DNA from: UBA8529 sp964390565
Lineage (GTDB): Bacteria; Bacteroidota; Bacteroidia; Bacteroidales; Tenuifilaceae
DNA length: 64,000 nt
Reading direction: 5' to 3'
NCBI GenBank assembly: GCA_964390565.1
Contig: CAYMII010000004.1
Coordinates: 62,001-126,000, forward strand
The notes under the pieces were generated by a model that saw only the letters and a list, made by a program, of their open reading frames with translations, ran no database searches and was not told the DNA's origin. How positions within the stretch are numbered: position 1 is the first letter of the stretch; each line of letters begins with the position of its first letter. Below are positions 43,366 to 52,752 of this stretch, one piece after another. A program made the position numbers and the translations under genes.

Positions 43366-44700
43366 ATGAAAAGAATTGTAATTCTTGGTGGTGGTGAAAG
43401 CGGAGCAGGTGCAGCCGTACTCGCTCAAAAGAAGGGATTTGAGGTGTATCTATCGGACTTTGGAGCCATTAAACCTCAGTACAAGGAGTTGCTTAATAAG
43501 TATCAGATTCCTTGGGAGGAGAATAAGCATACCGAGGAGCTAATCCTTAATGCTGATGAGGTAATTAAAAGCCCCGGCATACCCGATAAAGCCCCAATGA
43601 TCCTTAAGATTAGAGAGGCTGGGATTCCTATAATCTCAGAGATTGAGTTTGGTGGACGTTATACCAAGGCGAAAAAGGTTTGTATCACTGGCAGCAATGG
43701 CAAAACAACTACAACGTCGCTTATCTTCCACATGATGCAGAAGGCTGGTTTGAATGTTGGTTTGGCAGGGAATATCGGTGAAAGCTTTGCTTTGCAGGTT
43801 GCTGAGAATGAGTTCGATTACTACGTAATTGAGCTTAGCAGCTTCCAACTCGATAATATGTATGAATTTAAGGCTGATATAGCCATTCTTTTGAATATTA
43901 CACCCGATCATCTCGATAGGTACGATTATAAGATGCAGAACTACGTTGAGTCGAAGTTTAGAATCACTCGTAACCTTGCCGATGATGATTGTTTCATCTT
44001 CTGCTCCGATGATGATGTTACCGTTGAGCAGTTAAAACGAATTGTGCTTAGGGCACAACAGCTGCCATTCTCGCAGCAAACAAAGATTAGCCAAGCGGCT
44101 TGGGTTGAGAACGATAATATCTATGTAAACTACGATAATAGCGATTTTGTGATGTCGATTCAGGAGCTATCATTGAAGGGTAAGCACAATGTTTACAACT
44201 CAATGGCCGCAGGACTTGCTGGTCATGTGCTTAAAATCCGCAAGGATATTATTCGCGAGAGTTTGTCCGATTTTCAAGGAGTTGAGCATCGTCTTGAATC
44301 TGTAATTAAGGTTCGTGGGGTGCAGTATATAAACGATTCAAAGGCTACCAATATCAACTCAACTTGGTATGCTCTGGAGAGCATGGAAACGCCTGTTGTT
44401 TGGATTGTTGGTGGTGTTGATAAAGGGAACGATTACTCATCGCTGATGGATTTGGTAAAGGCAAAAGTAAAGGCTATTGTTTGTTTGGGAATCGACAACT
44501 CGAAGATTCATGCTGCCTTTGGCGATGTTGTTCCTGTAATTGTTGATACGCACTCGGCTACAGAGTGTGTTCAGCAATGTTATAAGTTGGCTGCTCCCGG
44601 CGATACAGTATTGCTTTCGCCTGCTTGCGCAAGTTTCGACCTGTTCGAGAATTACGAGGATAGAGGCAGGAAGTTTAAAGCAGCTGTTAGAGAACTTTAG
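43366..44700 (+). CDS. murD: UDP-MurNAc-L-Ala:D-Glu ligase MurD
   Basis: The 444-aa ligase has an N-terminal Rossmann-type start (RIVILGGGESGAGAAVLA), SPGIPDKAP near 68, GSNGKTTTTSL near 109 (P-loop), ELSSFQLDNM near 158, NSKATNINSTWYALES near 323, and LSPACASFDLFENYEDRG near 421. It adds D-glutamate to the UDP-MurNAc-Ala precursor in the cytoplasm. It is 17 bp after mraY; after its stop the operon is interrupted by the GxxExxY cassette. Confidence 0.95.
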   Translation: MKRIVILGGGESGAGAAVLAQKKGFEVYLSDFGAIKPQYKELLNKYQIPWEENKHTEELILNADEVIKSPGIPDKAPMILKIREAGIPIISEIEFGGRYTKAKKVCITGSNGKTTTTSLIFHMMQKAGLNVGLAGNIGESFALQVAENEFDYYVIELSSFQLDNMYEFKADIAILLNITPDHLDRYDYKMQNYVESKFRITRNLADDDCFIFCSDDDVTVEQLKRIVLRAQQLPFSQQTKISQAAWVENDNIYVNYDNSDFVMSIQELSLKGKHNVYNSMAAGLAGHVLKIRKDIIRESLSDFQGVEHRLESVIKVRGVQYINDSKATNINSTWYALESMETPVVWIVGGVDKGNDYSSLMDLVKAKVKAIVCLGIDNSKIHAAFGDVVPVIVDTHSATECVQQCYKLAAPGDTVLLSPACASFDLFENYEDRGRKFKAAVREL

Positions 44701-44745
44701 TTACACAGAGTTACACTGAGAAGACACAGAGAGACACTGAGAAAA
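44701..44745 (+). repeat. Left terminal repeat of the GxxExxY cassette
   Basis: TTACACAGAGTTACACTGAG followed by AAGACACAGAGAGACACTGAG. Its reverse complement aligns with 45118-45160 over about 43 bp with roughly three quarters identity by eye. It abuts the murD stop codon and the start of the GxxExxY gene. Confidence 0.8.
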
Positions 44746-45117
44746 ATGGAAATAAACCAGATAACCGAGAAGATAATTGGATGTGCAATCGAGGTACATA
44801 AGAACCTTGGTCCGGGACTTCTTGAGTCATCTTATGAAGAATGTTTAGTGTTTGAACTTAATAAAGCAAGTTTAAAAGTTGAGAGGCAAAGACCAGTGCC
44901 AGTAGTTTATAAAGAGATCAAGCTAGATTGTGGTTACAGACTTGATATACTTGTGGAAAATACTGTAGTTGTTGAACTTAAGGTTGTAGATGCAATTAAC
45001 CCAGTACACGAGGCTCAGATATTGACTTATATGAAATTTGCTAATAAAAATATTGGATTGCTGATAAATTTCAATGTAGCAGTTCTAAAAAATGGAATAA
45101 AACGATTTGTTTTTTAA
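44746..45117 (+). CDS. GxxExxY family protein (PD-(D/E)XK nuclease-like)
   Basis: The 123-aa protein is full-length for the family: it begins MEINQITEKIIGCAIEVHK, has the naming motif GPGLLESSYEECL near residue 25 (GxxExxY), a DYRLDIL-type acidic motif (GYRLDILVENTVVVELK near 64) that fits the D-(D/E)xK core, and AQILTYMKFANKNIGLLINF near 90. The family is related to PD-(D/E)XK nucleases, but its function is unknown. It sits between murD and ftsW, where other Bacteroidota keep ftsW directly, and inverted ACAGAG repeats hug both its ends. Confidence 0.9.
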   Translation: MEINQITEKIIGCAIEVHKNLGPGLLESSYEECLVFELNKASLKVERQRPVPVVYKEIKLDCGYRLDILVENTVVVELKVVDAINPVHEAQILTYMKFANKNIGLLINFNVAVLKNGIKRFVF

Positions 45118-45160
45118 CCTCTGTGTTTCTCTGTGACTCCTCTGTGGAACTCAGTGAAAC
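45118..45160 (-). repeat. Right terminal repeat of the GxxExxY cassette
   Basis: CCTCTGTGTTTCTCTGTGAC then TCCTCTGTGGAACTCAGTGAAAC, the inverted partner of 44701-44745. The repeat begins immediately after the gene's stop codon and ends about 18 bp before the ftsW start. Confidence 0.8.
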
Positions 45161-45178
45161 CAGAATTAAGAGAATATA

Positions 45179-46345
45179 ATGGAAGCGTTGTTCGGTAAAT
45201 ATTTTAAGGGTGATAAGATAATATGGCTGATAGTTATTTTCCTATCAATCATATCGCTGTTGGCTATTTACAGTTCAACCGGGTCGTTGGCATATAGGTA
45301 TCAGGAAGGAAACACAGCATACTACTTTTTAAAGCAGTTCGTATTTATTGGCATTGGCTTGGGTTTGGTATTCATTGTTCACATGATAAATTGGAAGGTT
45401 TACGCACCATTATCGAAAGGACTTTTGCTTATTTCAATTCCATTATTGCTTGTAACGCTGGTCTTTGGTGCAAGTCTAAACTCTGCTGCAAGGTGGTTAG
45501 CTATTCCGGGTTTAGGTGTTACAATCCAAACATCCGACGTAGCCAAGATGGCACTTGTGATGTATGTTGCAAATATCCTATCGCAGCGTCAGAATGAGAT
45601 TAAAGATTTGCAAAAGGCATTTTTACCAATTGTAATCCCAATTGCATTTATTTGCTTACTAATCCTGCCTGCCAACTTCTCAACAGCATTTATGCTAGGT
45701 TTGACTTGCTGGTTGTTGATGCTAATAGGCAGAATTAGCCTCAAGCATCTATTTGGATTTACAGGATTGGCCATTGTTCTACTTGGGGTATTCATCTTTA
45801 TTGCTCTGCAATTTAAAACGGTTAACCGTATACAAACGTGGAAGCATCGTATTGAGAATTTTGGAAATGATGATGGGGATGGGAATTTTCAGGTTAACCA
45901 ATCTAAAATAGCCATTGCAACTGGCGGAATCATAGGCAAAGGGCCAGGCAATAGCACGCAGCGAAACTTTTTGCCACACCCTTATTCCGATTTCATCTTT
46001 GCAATTATTGTTGAAGAGTACGGATTAATAGGAGGTACAGTTGTACTGCTGATGTATTTGATAATACTGTTTCGAGCCGGGGTGATAGTCAAGAAGGCAA
46101 ATCGAACGTTCCCGGCCTTTCTGGCCATTGGGCTTGCGCTTCTTCTGGTGCTGCAAGCGATGGTGAATATGTGCGTGGCTGTAAACCTTATTCCGGTTAC
46201 AGGGCAGCCATTGCCACTTGTTAGTATGGGCGGAACATCGCTATTCTTTACAAGTGCAGCCTTTGGAATAATTTTAAGTATAAGTCGAACTCAAGGTAAA
46301 ACCGAATTATTCGATGGAGAAGAAGTCGATAAAAATAATAGTTAG
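45179..46345 (+). CDS. ftsW: Septal peptidoglycan glycosyltransferase FtsW
   Basis: The 388-aa SEDS-family protein has about ten membrane helices. Characteristic stretches are SLLAIYSSTGSLAY near residue 22, SAARWLAIPGLGVTIQTSD near 100, ATGGIIGKGPGNSTQRNFLPHPYSDFIFAIIVEEYG near 245 (the SEDS signature loop), and GQPLPLVSMGGTSLFFTSAAFG near 340. It polymerises lipid II with FtsI at the septum. Its 3' end overlaps the murG start by 32 bp. It is displaced from murD by the GxxExxY cassette. Confidence 0.95.
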   Translation: MEALFGKYFKGDKIIWLIVIFLSIISLLAIYSSTGSLAYRYQEGNTAYYFLKQFVFIGIGLGLVFIVHMINWKVYAPLSKGLLLISIPLLLVTLVFGASLNSAARWLAIPGLGVTIQTSDVAKMALVMYVANILSQRQNEIKDLQKAFLPIVIPIAFICLLILPANFSTAFMLGLTCWLLMLIGRISLKHLFGFTGLAIVLLGVFIFIALQFKTVNRIQTWKHRIENFGNDDGDGNFQVNQSKIAIATGGIIGKGPGNSTQRNFLPHPYSDFIFAIIVEEYGLIGGTVVLLMYLIILFRAGVIVKKANRTFPAFLAIGLALLLVLQAMVNMCVAVNLIPVTGQPLPLVSMGGTSLFFTSAAFGIILSISRTQGKTELFDGEEVDKNNS

Positions 46346-47444
46346 TGGGGGTGGCACGGGAGGGCATATCTTCCCTGCAATATCCATTGCCAATGCATTG
46401 AAGGAACTACAACCCGATGTGGATATCCTATTTGTTGGTGCCGAAGGTAAGATGGAGATGGAGAAAGTGCCAAACGCAGGATACAAGATTGTTGGTTTAC
46501 CTGTGGCTGGCTTTCAGCGAAAGCTATCGCTCAAAACAGTTACCTTCTTCTGGAAACTTTTTAAAAGTATGATGAAGGCTCGCAGCGTTATTCGCGAGTT
46601 CAAGCCTAATGCTGTTGTCGGAGTTGGCGGCTACGCCAGTGGTCCAATTCTTAAAACAGCGCAGAAAAAGGGTATTCCAACTCTAATTCAGGAGCAGAAC
46701 TCATACGCAGGGGTTACCAACAGGCTACTTGCTAAAAAGGCTAAAGCCATTTGTGTAGCATACGAAGGGATGGATAAGTATTTCCCTGCCGATAAGATTA
46801 TGATGACAGGCAATCCAGTTCGTCAAGACTTGGTGAATTTGGATAGCAAAAAGGATGAAGCACGTAAGTATTTCAATATTGCCGAAGGGCAAAAGGTTGT
46901 TCTGGTTTTAGGTGGAAGTCTTGGCGCAAGAACATTAAATAAGAGCCTTTTGGGCTATATGAAGGAGATTGGAGAGCAGAAGGATATCACCCTTGTTTGG
47001 CAAACCGGGAAACTTTATAACGAGGAGATTAAGAAGGAACTTGAGGGCTTTGATGCTAGTAATGTAAGGCTTTACGACTTTATCACCCGAATGGATTTGG
47101 CCTTTTCTATTGCCGATTTAATTGTATCACGCGCAGGGGCAGGAACCATTTCGGAGCTTTGCTTGGTTGGCAAGCCAACCATTTTGATTCCTTCACCAAA
47201 TGTGTCGGAAGATCATCAAACTAAAAATGCGCGAGCATTGGTTAAAAAGGATGCAGCATTAATGGTTGAAGATAAAAATGCACCAAAGGAGTTGGTAGTC
47301 GTTGCTTTTGAGTTGCTTAATAATGCCGAGAAGTGTGCTGAACTTTCGAGGAATATTTTGGGGTTAGCATTACCAAATGCGGCTAGAGTGATTGCCGAGA
47401 AGGTTTTAAAACTAGCTGAAGGTGCCGCCCCGAAGGGGCTTTAA
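46314..47444 (+). CDS. murG: UDP-GlcNAc:undecaprenyl-PP-MurNAc-pentapeptide GlcNAc transferase MurG
   Basis: The 376-aa GT28 enzyme converts lipid I to lipid II at the inner face of the membrane. Motifs are SGGGTGGHIFPAISIA near residue 11, GVGGYASGP near 103, LGGSLGARTLNKSL near 198, and SRAGAGTISELCLVGKP near 267, followed by a partner-binding proline-rich region. The gene overlaps the ftsW 3' end by 32 bp in another frame, so translation is probably coupled. A spacer of 206 bp with two short palindromes follows. Confidence 0.95.
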   Translation: MEKKSIKIIVSGGGTGGHIFPAISIANALKELQPDVDILFVGAEGKMEMEKVPNAGYKIVGLPVAGFQRKLSLKTVTFFWKLFKSMMKARSVIREFKPNAVVGVGGYASGPILKTAQKKGIPTLIQEQNSYAGVTNRLLAKKAKAICVAYEGMDKYFPADKIMMTGNPVRQDLVNLDSKKDEARKYFNIAEGQKVVLVLGGSLGARTLNKSLLGYMKEIGEQKDITLVWQTGKLYNEEIKKELEGFDASNVRLYDFITRMDLAFSIADLIVSRAGAGTISELCLVGKPTILIPSPNVSEDHQTKNARALVKKDAALMVEDKNAPKELVVVAFELLNNAEKCAELSRNILGLALPNAARVIAEKVLKLAEGAAPKGL

Positions 47445-47534
47445 GAAAAAAAAGGATGATTTATTACCATAATTCCACCTCTAACGAGGCTTTATAAGAG
47501 GCCTAATTGCTTAAGGAATAAATTAATAAGAAAA

Positions 47535-47598
47535 GTGCCGTAGGCACGGAATTTTGGTAGATAATCGTTCAACCCAAAAAAAGAAGTGCCGTAGGCAC
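47535..47598. repeat. Two copies of a GTGCCGTAGGCAC palindrome
   Basis: GTGCC-GTA-GGCAC occurs near 47535 and again near 47586, 51 bp apart in the spacer between murG and murC. Each can form a short hairpin. Spacer positions are accurate to about 1 bp. Confidence 0.7.
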
Positions 47599-47650
47599 GA
47601 AACATTAGTTAAGGTTATTAAAAGGAAATTAGAAGTATTGATTAAGTGAG

Positions 47651-49045
47651 ATGAGTATCAAATTCGACACGGTAAAAAGAGTCTACTTCGTAGGGATTGG
47701 CGGCATTGGGATGAGTGCCTTGGCTCGCTATTTTGCTAAGCAAGGAAAGGTGGTATGTGGGTACGATAGAACTCAATCGTCGTTGACACTTGAATTGGAG
47801 CAGGAGGGAATTGATATTCATTACGTTGATGAGGTTAACCTTATTCCTAGGGAATTCCGTGGTGATGTTGAGGGTACTTTGGTGGTTTACACCCCTGCTG
47901 TTCCCAAGAACCATAGTGAGTTGAACTATTTTATCGACAATAAATACAAAGTAGTAAAAAGAGCCGAAGCCCTTGGAGTAATTGCTGGCGTTAAGAAAAC
48001 GCTTGGTGTTGCCGGAACACATGGGAAAACAACAACATCAACGCTTTTGGCTCATCTGCTAAGCAAATCAGCCGTTGGCAGTGATGCATTCCTTGGCGGA
48101 ATAGCCAAGAACTTCAAGAGCAATCTTGTGGTTGGTAATCAAGGTTCAAACCTTTTGGTTGTTGAGGCCGATGAGTTCGATAGGAGTTTCTTGAGTTTGT
48201 ACCCTCATCTGGCCATTATCACTTCTGTGGATGCCGACCATTTGGATATTTATGGCAATCATAACGAGGTTTTAGATGCTTTTGGGGCATTTGCAGGGCA
48301 GATTGAGGAACAAGGCTATTTGGTGGTAAAAGAGGGCTTAGATTTCAATCCTAACCTTAAAAAGTGGGTTAACAAATTTACATATAGTTTAAGAGATAAG
48401 GCTGATTTCTGCATAAGCAACCTTAGCATTAAGGATGGTTACTACCACTTCAACCTTATTACACCTGTAGGAGAGGTTAACGATTTGATGCTGGGAGTGC
48501 CCGGTCTTTATAACGTGGAGAATGCCATTGCGGCTTCAGCAGCTGCGCTGCTGATGGGTGTAAATCCAAATGAGCTGAGAGAGGGGCTAAAAACATTTGC
48601 GGGTGTTGTTAGGCGTTTCGATGTGCAGTATCGTGGTAAAAAGGCTGTTTATATCGATGATTATGCGCATCACCCAGAGGAGTTGCGAGCAGCAATTACA
48701 TCTGTAAAGGATTTGTATAAGGGCCGAAAAGTAACTGGCGTATTTCAGCCACATCTTTTCACTCGTACTCGCGATTTTACAAAGGAGTTTGCTCAAAGCC
48801 TCGATTTGCTTGATGAGATAATCTTGCTCGATATCTATCCTGCTCGCGAAGAGCCAATTCCTGGTGTTACATCTTCATCAATTTTAAACTTGATGAAAAA
48901 CCCTAACAAAAGGCTTTGCAGCAAGGAGCAAGTTAAAGAGATAGTAAAAACTGAAGATATTGATATACTAATAAGCATGGGTGCTGGCGATATCGACCGT
49001 TTGGTGCCCGAAATAGTTAAGATTTTAACCGAGAGGAATTTGTAA
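47651..49045 (+). CDS. murC: UDP-MurNAc:L-Ala ligase MurC
   Basis: The 464-aa Mur ligase has YFVGIGGIGMSALARYF near residue 10 (MurC-type N-terminal motif), GTHGKTTTSTLLAHLL near 120 (P-loop), EADEFDRSFLSL near 174, DDYAHHPEELRAAI near 337 and FQPHLFTRTRDFTKEF near 365. It joins L-alanine to UDP-MurNAc, the first stem step. Its stop overlaps the ftsQ start by 1 bp. Confidence 0.95.
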   Translation: MSIKFDTVKRVYFVGIGGIGMSALARYFAKQGKVVCGYDRTQSSLTLELEQEGIDIHYVDEVNLIPREFRGDVEGTLVVYTPAVPKNHSELNYFIDNKYKVVKRAEALGVIAGVKKTLGVAGTHGKTTTSTLLAHLLSKSAVGSDAFLGGIAKNFKSNLVVGNQGSNLLVVEADEFDRSFLSLYPHLAIITSVDADHLDIYGNHNEVLDAFGAFAGQIEEQGYLVVKEGLDFNPNLKKWVNKFTYSLRDKADFCISNLSIKDGYYHFNLITPVGEVNDLMLGVPGLYNVENAIAASAAALLMGVNPNELREGLKTFAGVVRRFDVQYRGKKAVYIDDYAHHPEELRAAITSVKDLYKGRKVTGVFQPHLFTRTRDFTKEFAQSLDLLDEIILLDIYPAREEPIPGVTSSSILNLMKNPNKRLCSKEQVKEIVKTEDIDILISMGAGDIDRLVPEIVKILTERNL

Positions 49046-49845
49046 TGAGCTGGAAACGCAATGCATGGAAAGCGCTTAAATGGTTAACCCTTATAACCTA
49101 TCTGGTTATAGGCCTGTGGTTTGTTACCAAGCGTAACCGTGAATTGGTGTGCAGCGATATCAAGGTTAAAGTGGTTGATAGTTCAGAGAACGCTTTTATT
49201 ACAAGTAAGGATATTAAACGAATAGTTGATGTTAAAGGGAAGAGCCCAATTGGTAAGCCTTTGAAATCGATAAATACTTTTGAGTTGGAGAATAGGCTTT
49301 CGACCATGATGTCGGTTCGTGATGTGCAAATTTACAAAACTGCCGATGGCATTCTTTCGATCAAAGTAAAGCAGCGTAGGCCTTTGGTTCGAATTTTTAA
49401 CGCAAAGAATCAGAGTTACTATATCGATGAGCAAGGGTTGGTAATGCCTTTATCAGGCAAGTTTGCAGCGCACGTGCTGGTTGTGAATGGGGCAATAAAA
49501 GAGCATTTCCCATTTAAGGCTAATGAGGATGTTACACAATGGGATACAACCTTTAACAAGCGTGAACCTTTGCTTCGAAAGATTTACAACTTCGCCCAAT
49601 TTGTTAGTGGTAACGATTTTTGGAACGCTCAAATTGCTCAGGTTTATGTAGATAGTTCCAATGATGTTGAGCTAATTCCTCGGGTCGGTTCTCAGGTAAT
49701 TCTGCTAGGAAGTTTAGATGACTTTGAGAAGAAGTTGGAAAAGCTCAAGATGTTTTACGAAAAGGCTCTGCCTGCCGAAGGCTGGAATAAATATAAGATG
49801 ATAAACTTAAAATACTCAAACCAGATAATCTGTACAAAACGATAA
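49045..49845 (+). CDS. ftsQ: Cell division protein FtsQ
   Basis: The 266-aa protein has a short basic cytoplasmic tail, one membrane helix (about residues 12-27, WLTLITYLVIGLWFV), a POTRA-like region (about 45-110), and a beta-type C-terminal domain ending in YSNQIICTKR. FtsQ scaffolds FtsB/FtsL and couples FtsA/FtsZ to FtsWI. Sequence conservation across phyla is low; position between murC and ftsA makes the call firm. It is 4 bp from ftsA. Confidence 0.9.
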   Translation: MSWKRNAWKALKWLTLITYLVIGLWFVTKRNRELVCSDIKVKVVDSSENAFITSKDIKRIVDVKGKSPIGKPLKSINTFELENRLSTMMSVRDVQIYKTADGILSIKVKQRRPLVRIFNAKNQSYYIDEQGLVMPLSGKFAAHVLVVNGAIKEHFPFKANEDVTQWDTTFNKREPLLRKIYNFAQFVSGNDFWNAQIAQVYVDSSNDVELIPRVGSQVILLGSLDDFEKKLEKLKMFYEKALPAEGWNKYKMINLKYSNQIICTKR

Positions 49846-49849
49846 TATT

Positions 49850-51169
49850 ATGGCAAAGATGAATGAATATGTTGCTGCTATCGATCTTGGAACTACCAAG
49901 ATAGTTACCCTGATCGGTAAAAAGAATCCCAATGGAAAATTCCAAATCGTGTCGCAAAGCAAAACCCCATCAACAGGGATTAAAAGGGGGGTTGTACTGA
50001 ACATCGAGGAGACCGTTGCATCAATTCAACGTACTGTGGAGGAGGTGCAAACCCAATCGGGCATAATCCTTAGTGATGTATTTGTTGGCATTGCTGGTCA
50101 ACATATTCGTAGCATCAAGAATCGTGGGTATATCAACCGCGATAATGTTGAGAGCGAAATCTCTGCCGAGGATGTTCAGAAGCTTATCACGGATATGTAC
50201 AAAATCCCTATCGAGGTGGGTGAGGAGATACTTCACGTGCTTCCTCAGGATTTCATTGTTGATAACGAACCAGGGGTTCGTCCTGTGGGGATGATGGGTC
50301 GTAGGCTCGAGGCCAACTTCCATATCGTAATTGGGCAAACCGCATCGGCAAAGAACATCGAGAAATGCGTAAACCGCGTTGGGCTTAAGGTCAACGACCT
50401 TATCTTGGAGCCCCTTGCTTCTGCCGAAGCAGTTTTAACCGACGATGAGAAAGAGGCCGGAGTTGTTCTTGTTGATATAGGTGGTGGAACAACCGACGTT
50501 GCCCTTTTCTACGATGGTATTGTTCGTCACACTGCCGTTATCCCATTTGGGGGCAATGTGATTACCAACGATATCAAGGAGGGTTGCTCAATCCTTTTCC
50601 GCCAAGCGGAATCGTTAAAAGTACAGTTTGGTTCAGCTTTAGGCGATATGGCACCAGAGGATAAGATTGTTACTATCCCCGGAATCAGCGGTCGTGAGCC
50701 TAAGGAGATTTCATTTAAGAATCTTGCATATATCATCCAATCGAGGATGGAGGAGATTATTGATGCCGTTAACTACGAGATTGATAACTCTGGTTACGCT
50801 GAAAAGCTAAGCGCAGGTATCGTTTTAACGGGTGGTGGAGCACTACTTCGTCATCTTTCGCAACTGGTTAAATTCAAAACTGGTTACGATGTTAGAATCG
50901 GTTTCCCTAACGAGCATCTTAGCGCCGATAGCAGCGAGGATATCAACCAACCAATGTATGCAACAGGTATTGGTCTAATCCTTAAGGGATGGGAGCAAAC
51001 CTCGCATATCGAAAGAAAGGTTGAGGAGATAACATCAACAATTAAAGAGGTTGAAATAACCCCTGAGAAGAAGGAGGAGATTAGAACTTCTGTTAAAAAA
51101 TCGGGCATCATGGATGGTCTTAAAAAGACCCTTGCCAACATGTTCGAAGAACGAGATATGGAAATGTAA
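49850..51169 (+). CDS. ftsA: Cell division protein FtsA
   Basis: The 439-aa actin-like ATPase has EYVAAIDLGTTKIVTLIG near residue 5 (phosphate 1), the inserted 1C domain with IVSQSKTPSTGIKRGVV near 33, VLVDIGGGTTDVALFY near 205 (phosphate 2) and IVLTGGGALLRHL near 325. The C-terminus ends in a basic-amphipathic stretch (GLKKTLANMFEERD) that fits a membrane-targeting helix. It anchors FtsZ to the membrane. It is followed by a 106-bp repeat-filled spacer before ftsZ. Confidence 0.95.
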   Translation: MAKMNEYVAAIDLGTTKIVTLIGKKNPNGKFQIVSQSKTPSTGIKRGVVLNIEETVASIQRTVEEVQTQSGIILSDVFVGIAGQHIRSIKNRGYINRDNVESEISAEDVQKLITDMYKIPIEVGEEILHVLPQDFIVDNEPGVRPVGMMGRRLEANFHIVIGQTASAKNIEKCVNRVGLKVNDLILEPLASAEAVLTDDEKEAGVVLVDIGGGTTDVALFYDGIVRHTAVIPFGGNVITNDIKEGCSILFRQAESLKVQFGSALGDMAPEDKIVTIPGISGREPKEISFKNLAYIIQSRMEEIIDAVNYEIDNSGYAEKLSAGIVLTGGGALLRHLSQLVKFKTGYDVRIGFPNEHLSADSSEDINQPMYATGIGLILKGWEQTSHIERKVEEITSTIKEVEITPEKKEEIRTSVKKSGIMDGLKKTLANMFEERDMEM

Positions 51170-51173
51170 AATT

Positions 51174-51242
51174 AGTTGACAGTAAATAGTTGACAGTTGT
51201 TGGTTAGTTTACTGTCAACTCTCAACTGTGAACTGACAACTA
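51174..51242. repeat. Inverted repeat unit between ftsA and ftsZ
   Basis: AGTTGACAGTAAA (51174) pairs perfectly with TTTACTGTCAACT (51208), and AGTTGACAGTTG (51188) pairs with CAACTGTGAACT (51223) with one mismatch. The 3' segment (ACTGTCAACT, CAACTGTGAACT, ACAACT) recurs at the end of the spacer following ftsZ. Confidence 0.75.
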
Positions 51243-51275
51243 TAAGAAATAAGTAGAAACTTAAATATTAGTAAA

Positions 51276-52751
51276 ATGGCCGAAGACCTAATTAATTTCG
51301 AACTACCATCGAACCGAGCATCGATAATTAAGGTTATTGGTGTTGGTGGAGGTGGAGGTAACGCAGTTAACCACATGTGTAGGCTGGGGATAAAGGATGT
51401 TGATTTTGTGGTGTGCAATACCGATTCTCAGGCATTGGCTAACAGCCCCGTTGATATTAAAATTCAGCTGGGGTCGTCACTAACCGAAGGACGTGGTGCA
51501 GGCAATAAACCCGAAATTGGCCGTCAAGCGGCTATCGAGAATATTCAGGATGTAGCTGATGTCCTTTCGAAAAATACCAAAATGGTATTCATTACCGCCG
51601 GAATGGGCGGTGGAACGGGTACTGGCGCTGCTCCAATTATTGCCAAAGCGGCAAAGGAGTTGGGCATACTTACTGTTGCTATTGTGACTATTCCTTTCAG
51701 GAATGAGGGTAAGCGTCGCATTGCACAAGCGGTTGAGGGTATCGAGGCTATTGAAAAGCATGTCGATTCGCTACTTGTTATCAATAACGAGAAGATTCGC
51801 GAGATGTATGGTGACCTTCGAATATCCGAGGCTTTCTCAAAAGCCGATGATGTTTTGGCCATCGCGGCCAAAGGTATTGCCGAGATTATAACCGTTCACG
51901 GCTATATCAACGTTGACTTTGCCGATGTTGAAACGGTAATGACCAACAGTGGTGTGGCTATAATGGGTTCGGCTCGTGCATCGGGCGAGAGCCGTGCAAT
52001 TAAGGCAGTAAAAGCTGCGCTTCAATCGCCATTGTTGAACAATAACGATATCTCTGGAGCACGTAACATTCTACTTAACGTTACATCAGGTAAGGATGAG
52101 ATTACCATGGACGAGATTGGTCAAATCACCGACTATATCCAAGCCGTTGCTGGCGAGGGTGCCGACCTCATTTGGGGTAATGGTAGCGATCCAAACCTTG
52201 GTGATGACCTAAATGTTACCATCATTGCAACAGGTTTCTGCACTAGCAGTATTCCTGAGCTATACATCCGCAACAAGCAGGTTGATGTGGTTATGCTCGA
52301 TGGTGAACGTTCGGAGAATAGGGTTGTTAAGGAATCGATCTTTGAGATTAAGGAGAAACCTGCACCAACTCCTAAACGCGATAAGATTACTGAAAAAGAG
52401 CTTTCGCAAAGGGTTATCGATTTCGATGATTTTGATGTGACTCCAAAAGTTGTCGAAAAGAGTCTTTTCGACGATGATGAGTTCTTTGTTACATCAGTAA
52501 AACCTCAGCAGACTGTTGCAACTAAGGAGCCTCAGGTAAAAACCAGCACAAGGCAGAATGCAACACCGCTAACAGTGAAATCGAATATCGATCAACTGGA
52601 GAAGATTCCAGCTTACAAGCGTAAGAATATCAAAATTGATGAAACTGAGCATTCAAAGGCAAGCAATGTTTCACGCTTCACGCTATCCGAGGAGGATGGA
52701 GATATCTTCCTAAAGAGCGATAATGCTTATTTGCATGATAATGTAGACTAA
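51276..52751 (+). CDS. ftsZ: Cell division protein FtsZ
   Basis: The 491-aa tubulin-like GTPase has KVIGVGGGGGNAVNHM near residue 19, NTDSQAL near 48, GMGGGTGTGAAPIIAK near 109 (GTP-binding tubulin signature), and a T7 loop with NVDFADVETVM near 208. The core ends near 325 and is followed by a long variable linker of about 120 residues and a C-terminal region with KIPAYKRKNI near 445. It polymerises into the Z-ring. Repeat-rich spacers lie on both sides of the gene. Confidence 0.96.
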   Translation: MAEDLINFELPSNRASIIKVIGVGGGGGNAVNHMCRLGIKDVDFVVCNTDSQALANSPVDIKIQLGSSLTEGRGAGNKPEIGRQAAIENIQDVADVLSKNTKMVFITAGMGGGTGTGAAPIIAKAAKELGILTVAIVTIPFRNEGKRRIAQAVEGIEAIEKHVDSLLVINNEKIREMYGDLRISEAFSKADDVLAIAAKGIAEIITVHGYINVDFADVETVMTNSGVAIMGSARASGESRAIKAVKAALQSPLLNNNDISGARNILLNVTSGKDEITMDEIGQITDYIQAVAGEGADLIWGNGSDPNLGDDLNVTIIATGFCTSSIPELYIRNKQVDVVMLDGERSENRVVKESIFEIKEKPAPTPKRDKITEKELSQRVIDFDDFDVTPKVVEKSLFDDDEFFVTSVKPQQTVATKEPQVKTSTRQNATPLTVKSNIDQLEKIPAYKRKNIKIDETEHSKASNVSRFTLSEEDGDIFLKSDNAYLHDNVD

Positions 52752-52752
52752 A

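Noticed and set aside
46314..46345. 32-bp overlap of ftsW and murG suspected as a frameshift
   Set aside because: Both proteins have complete, normal ends and starts; overlap is a usual coupling arrangement.
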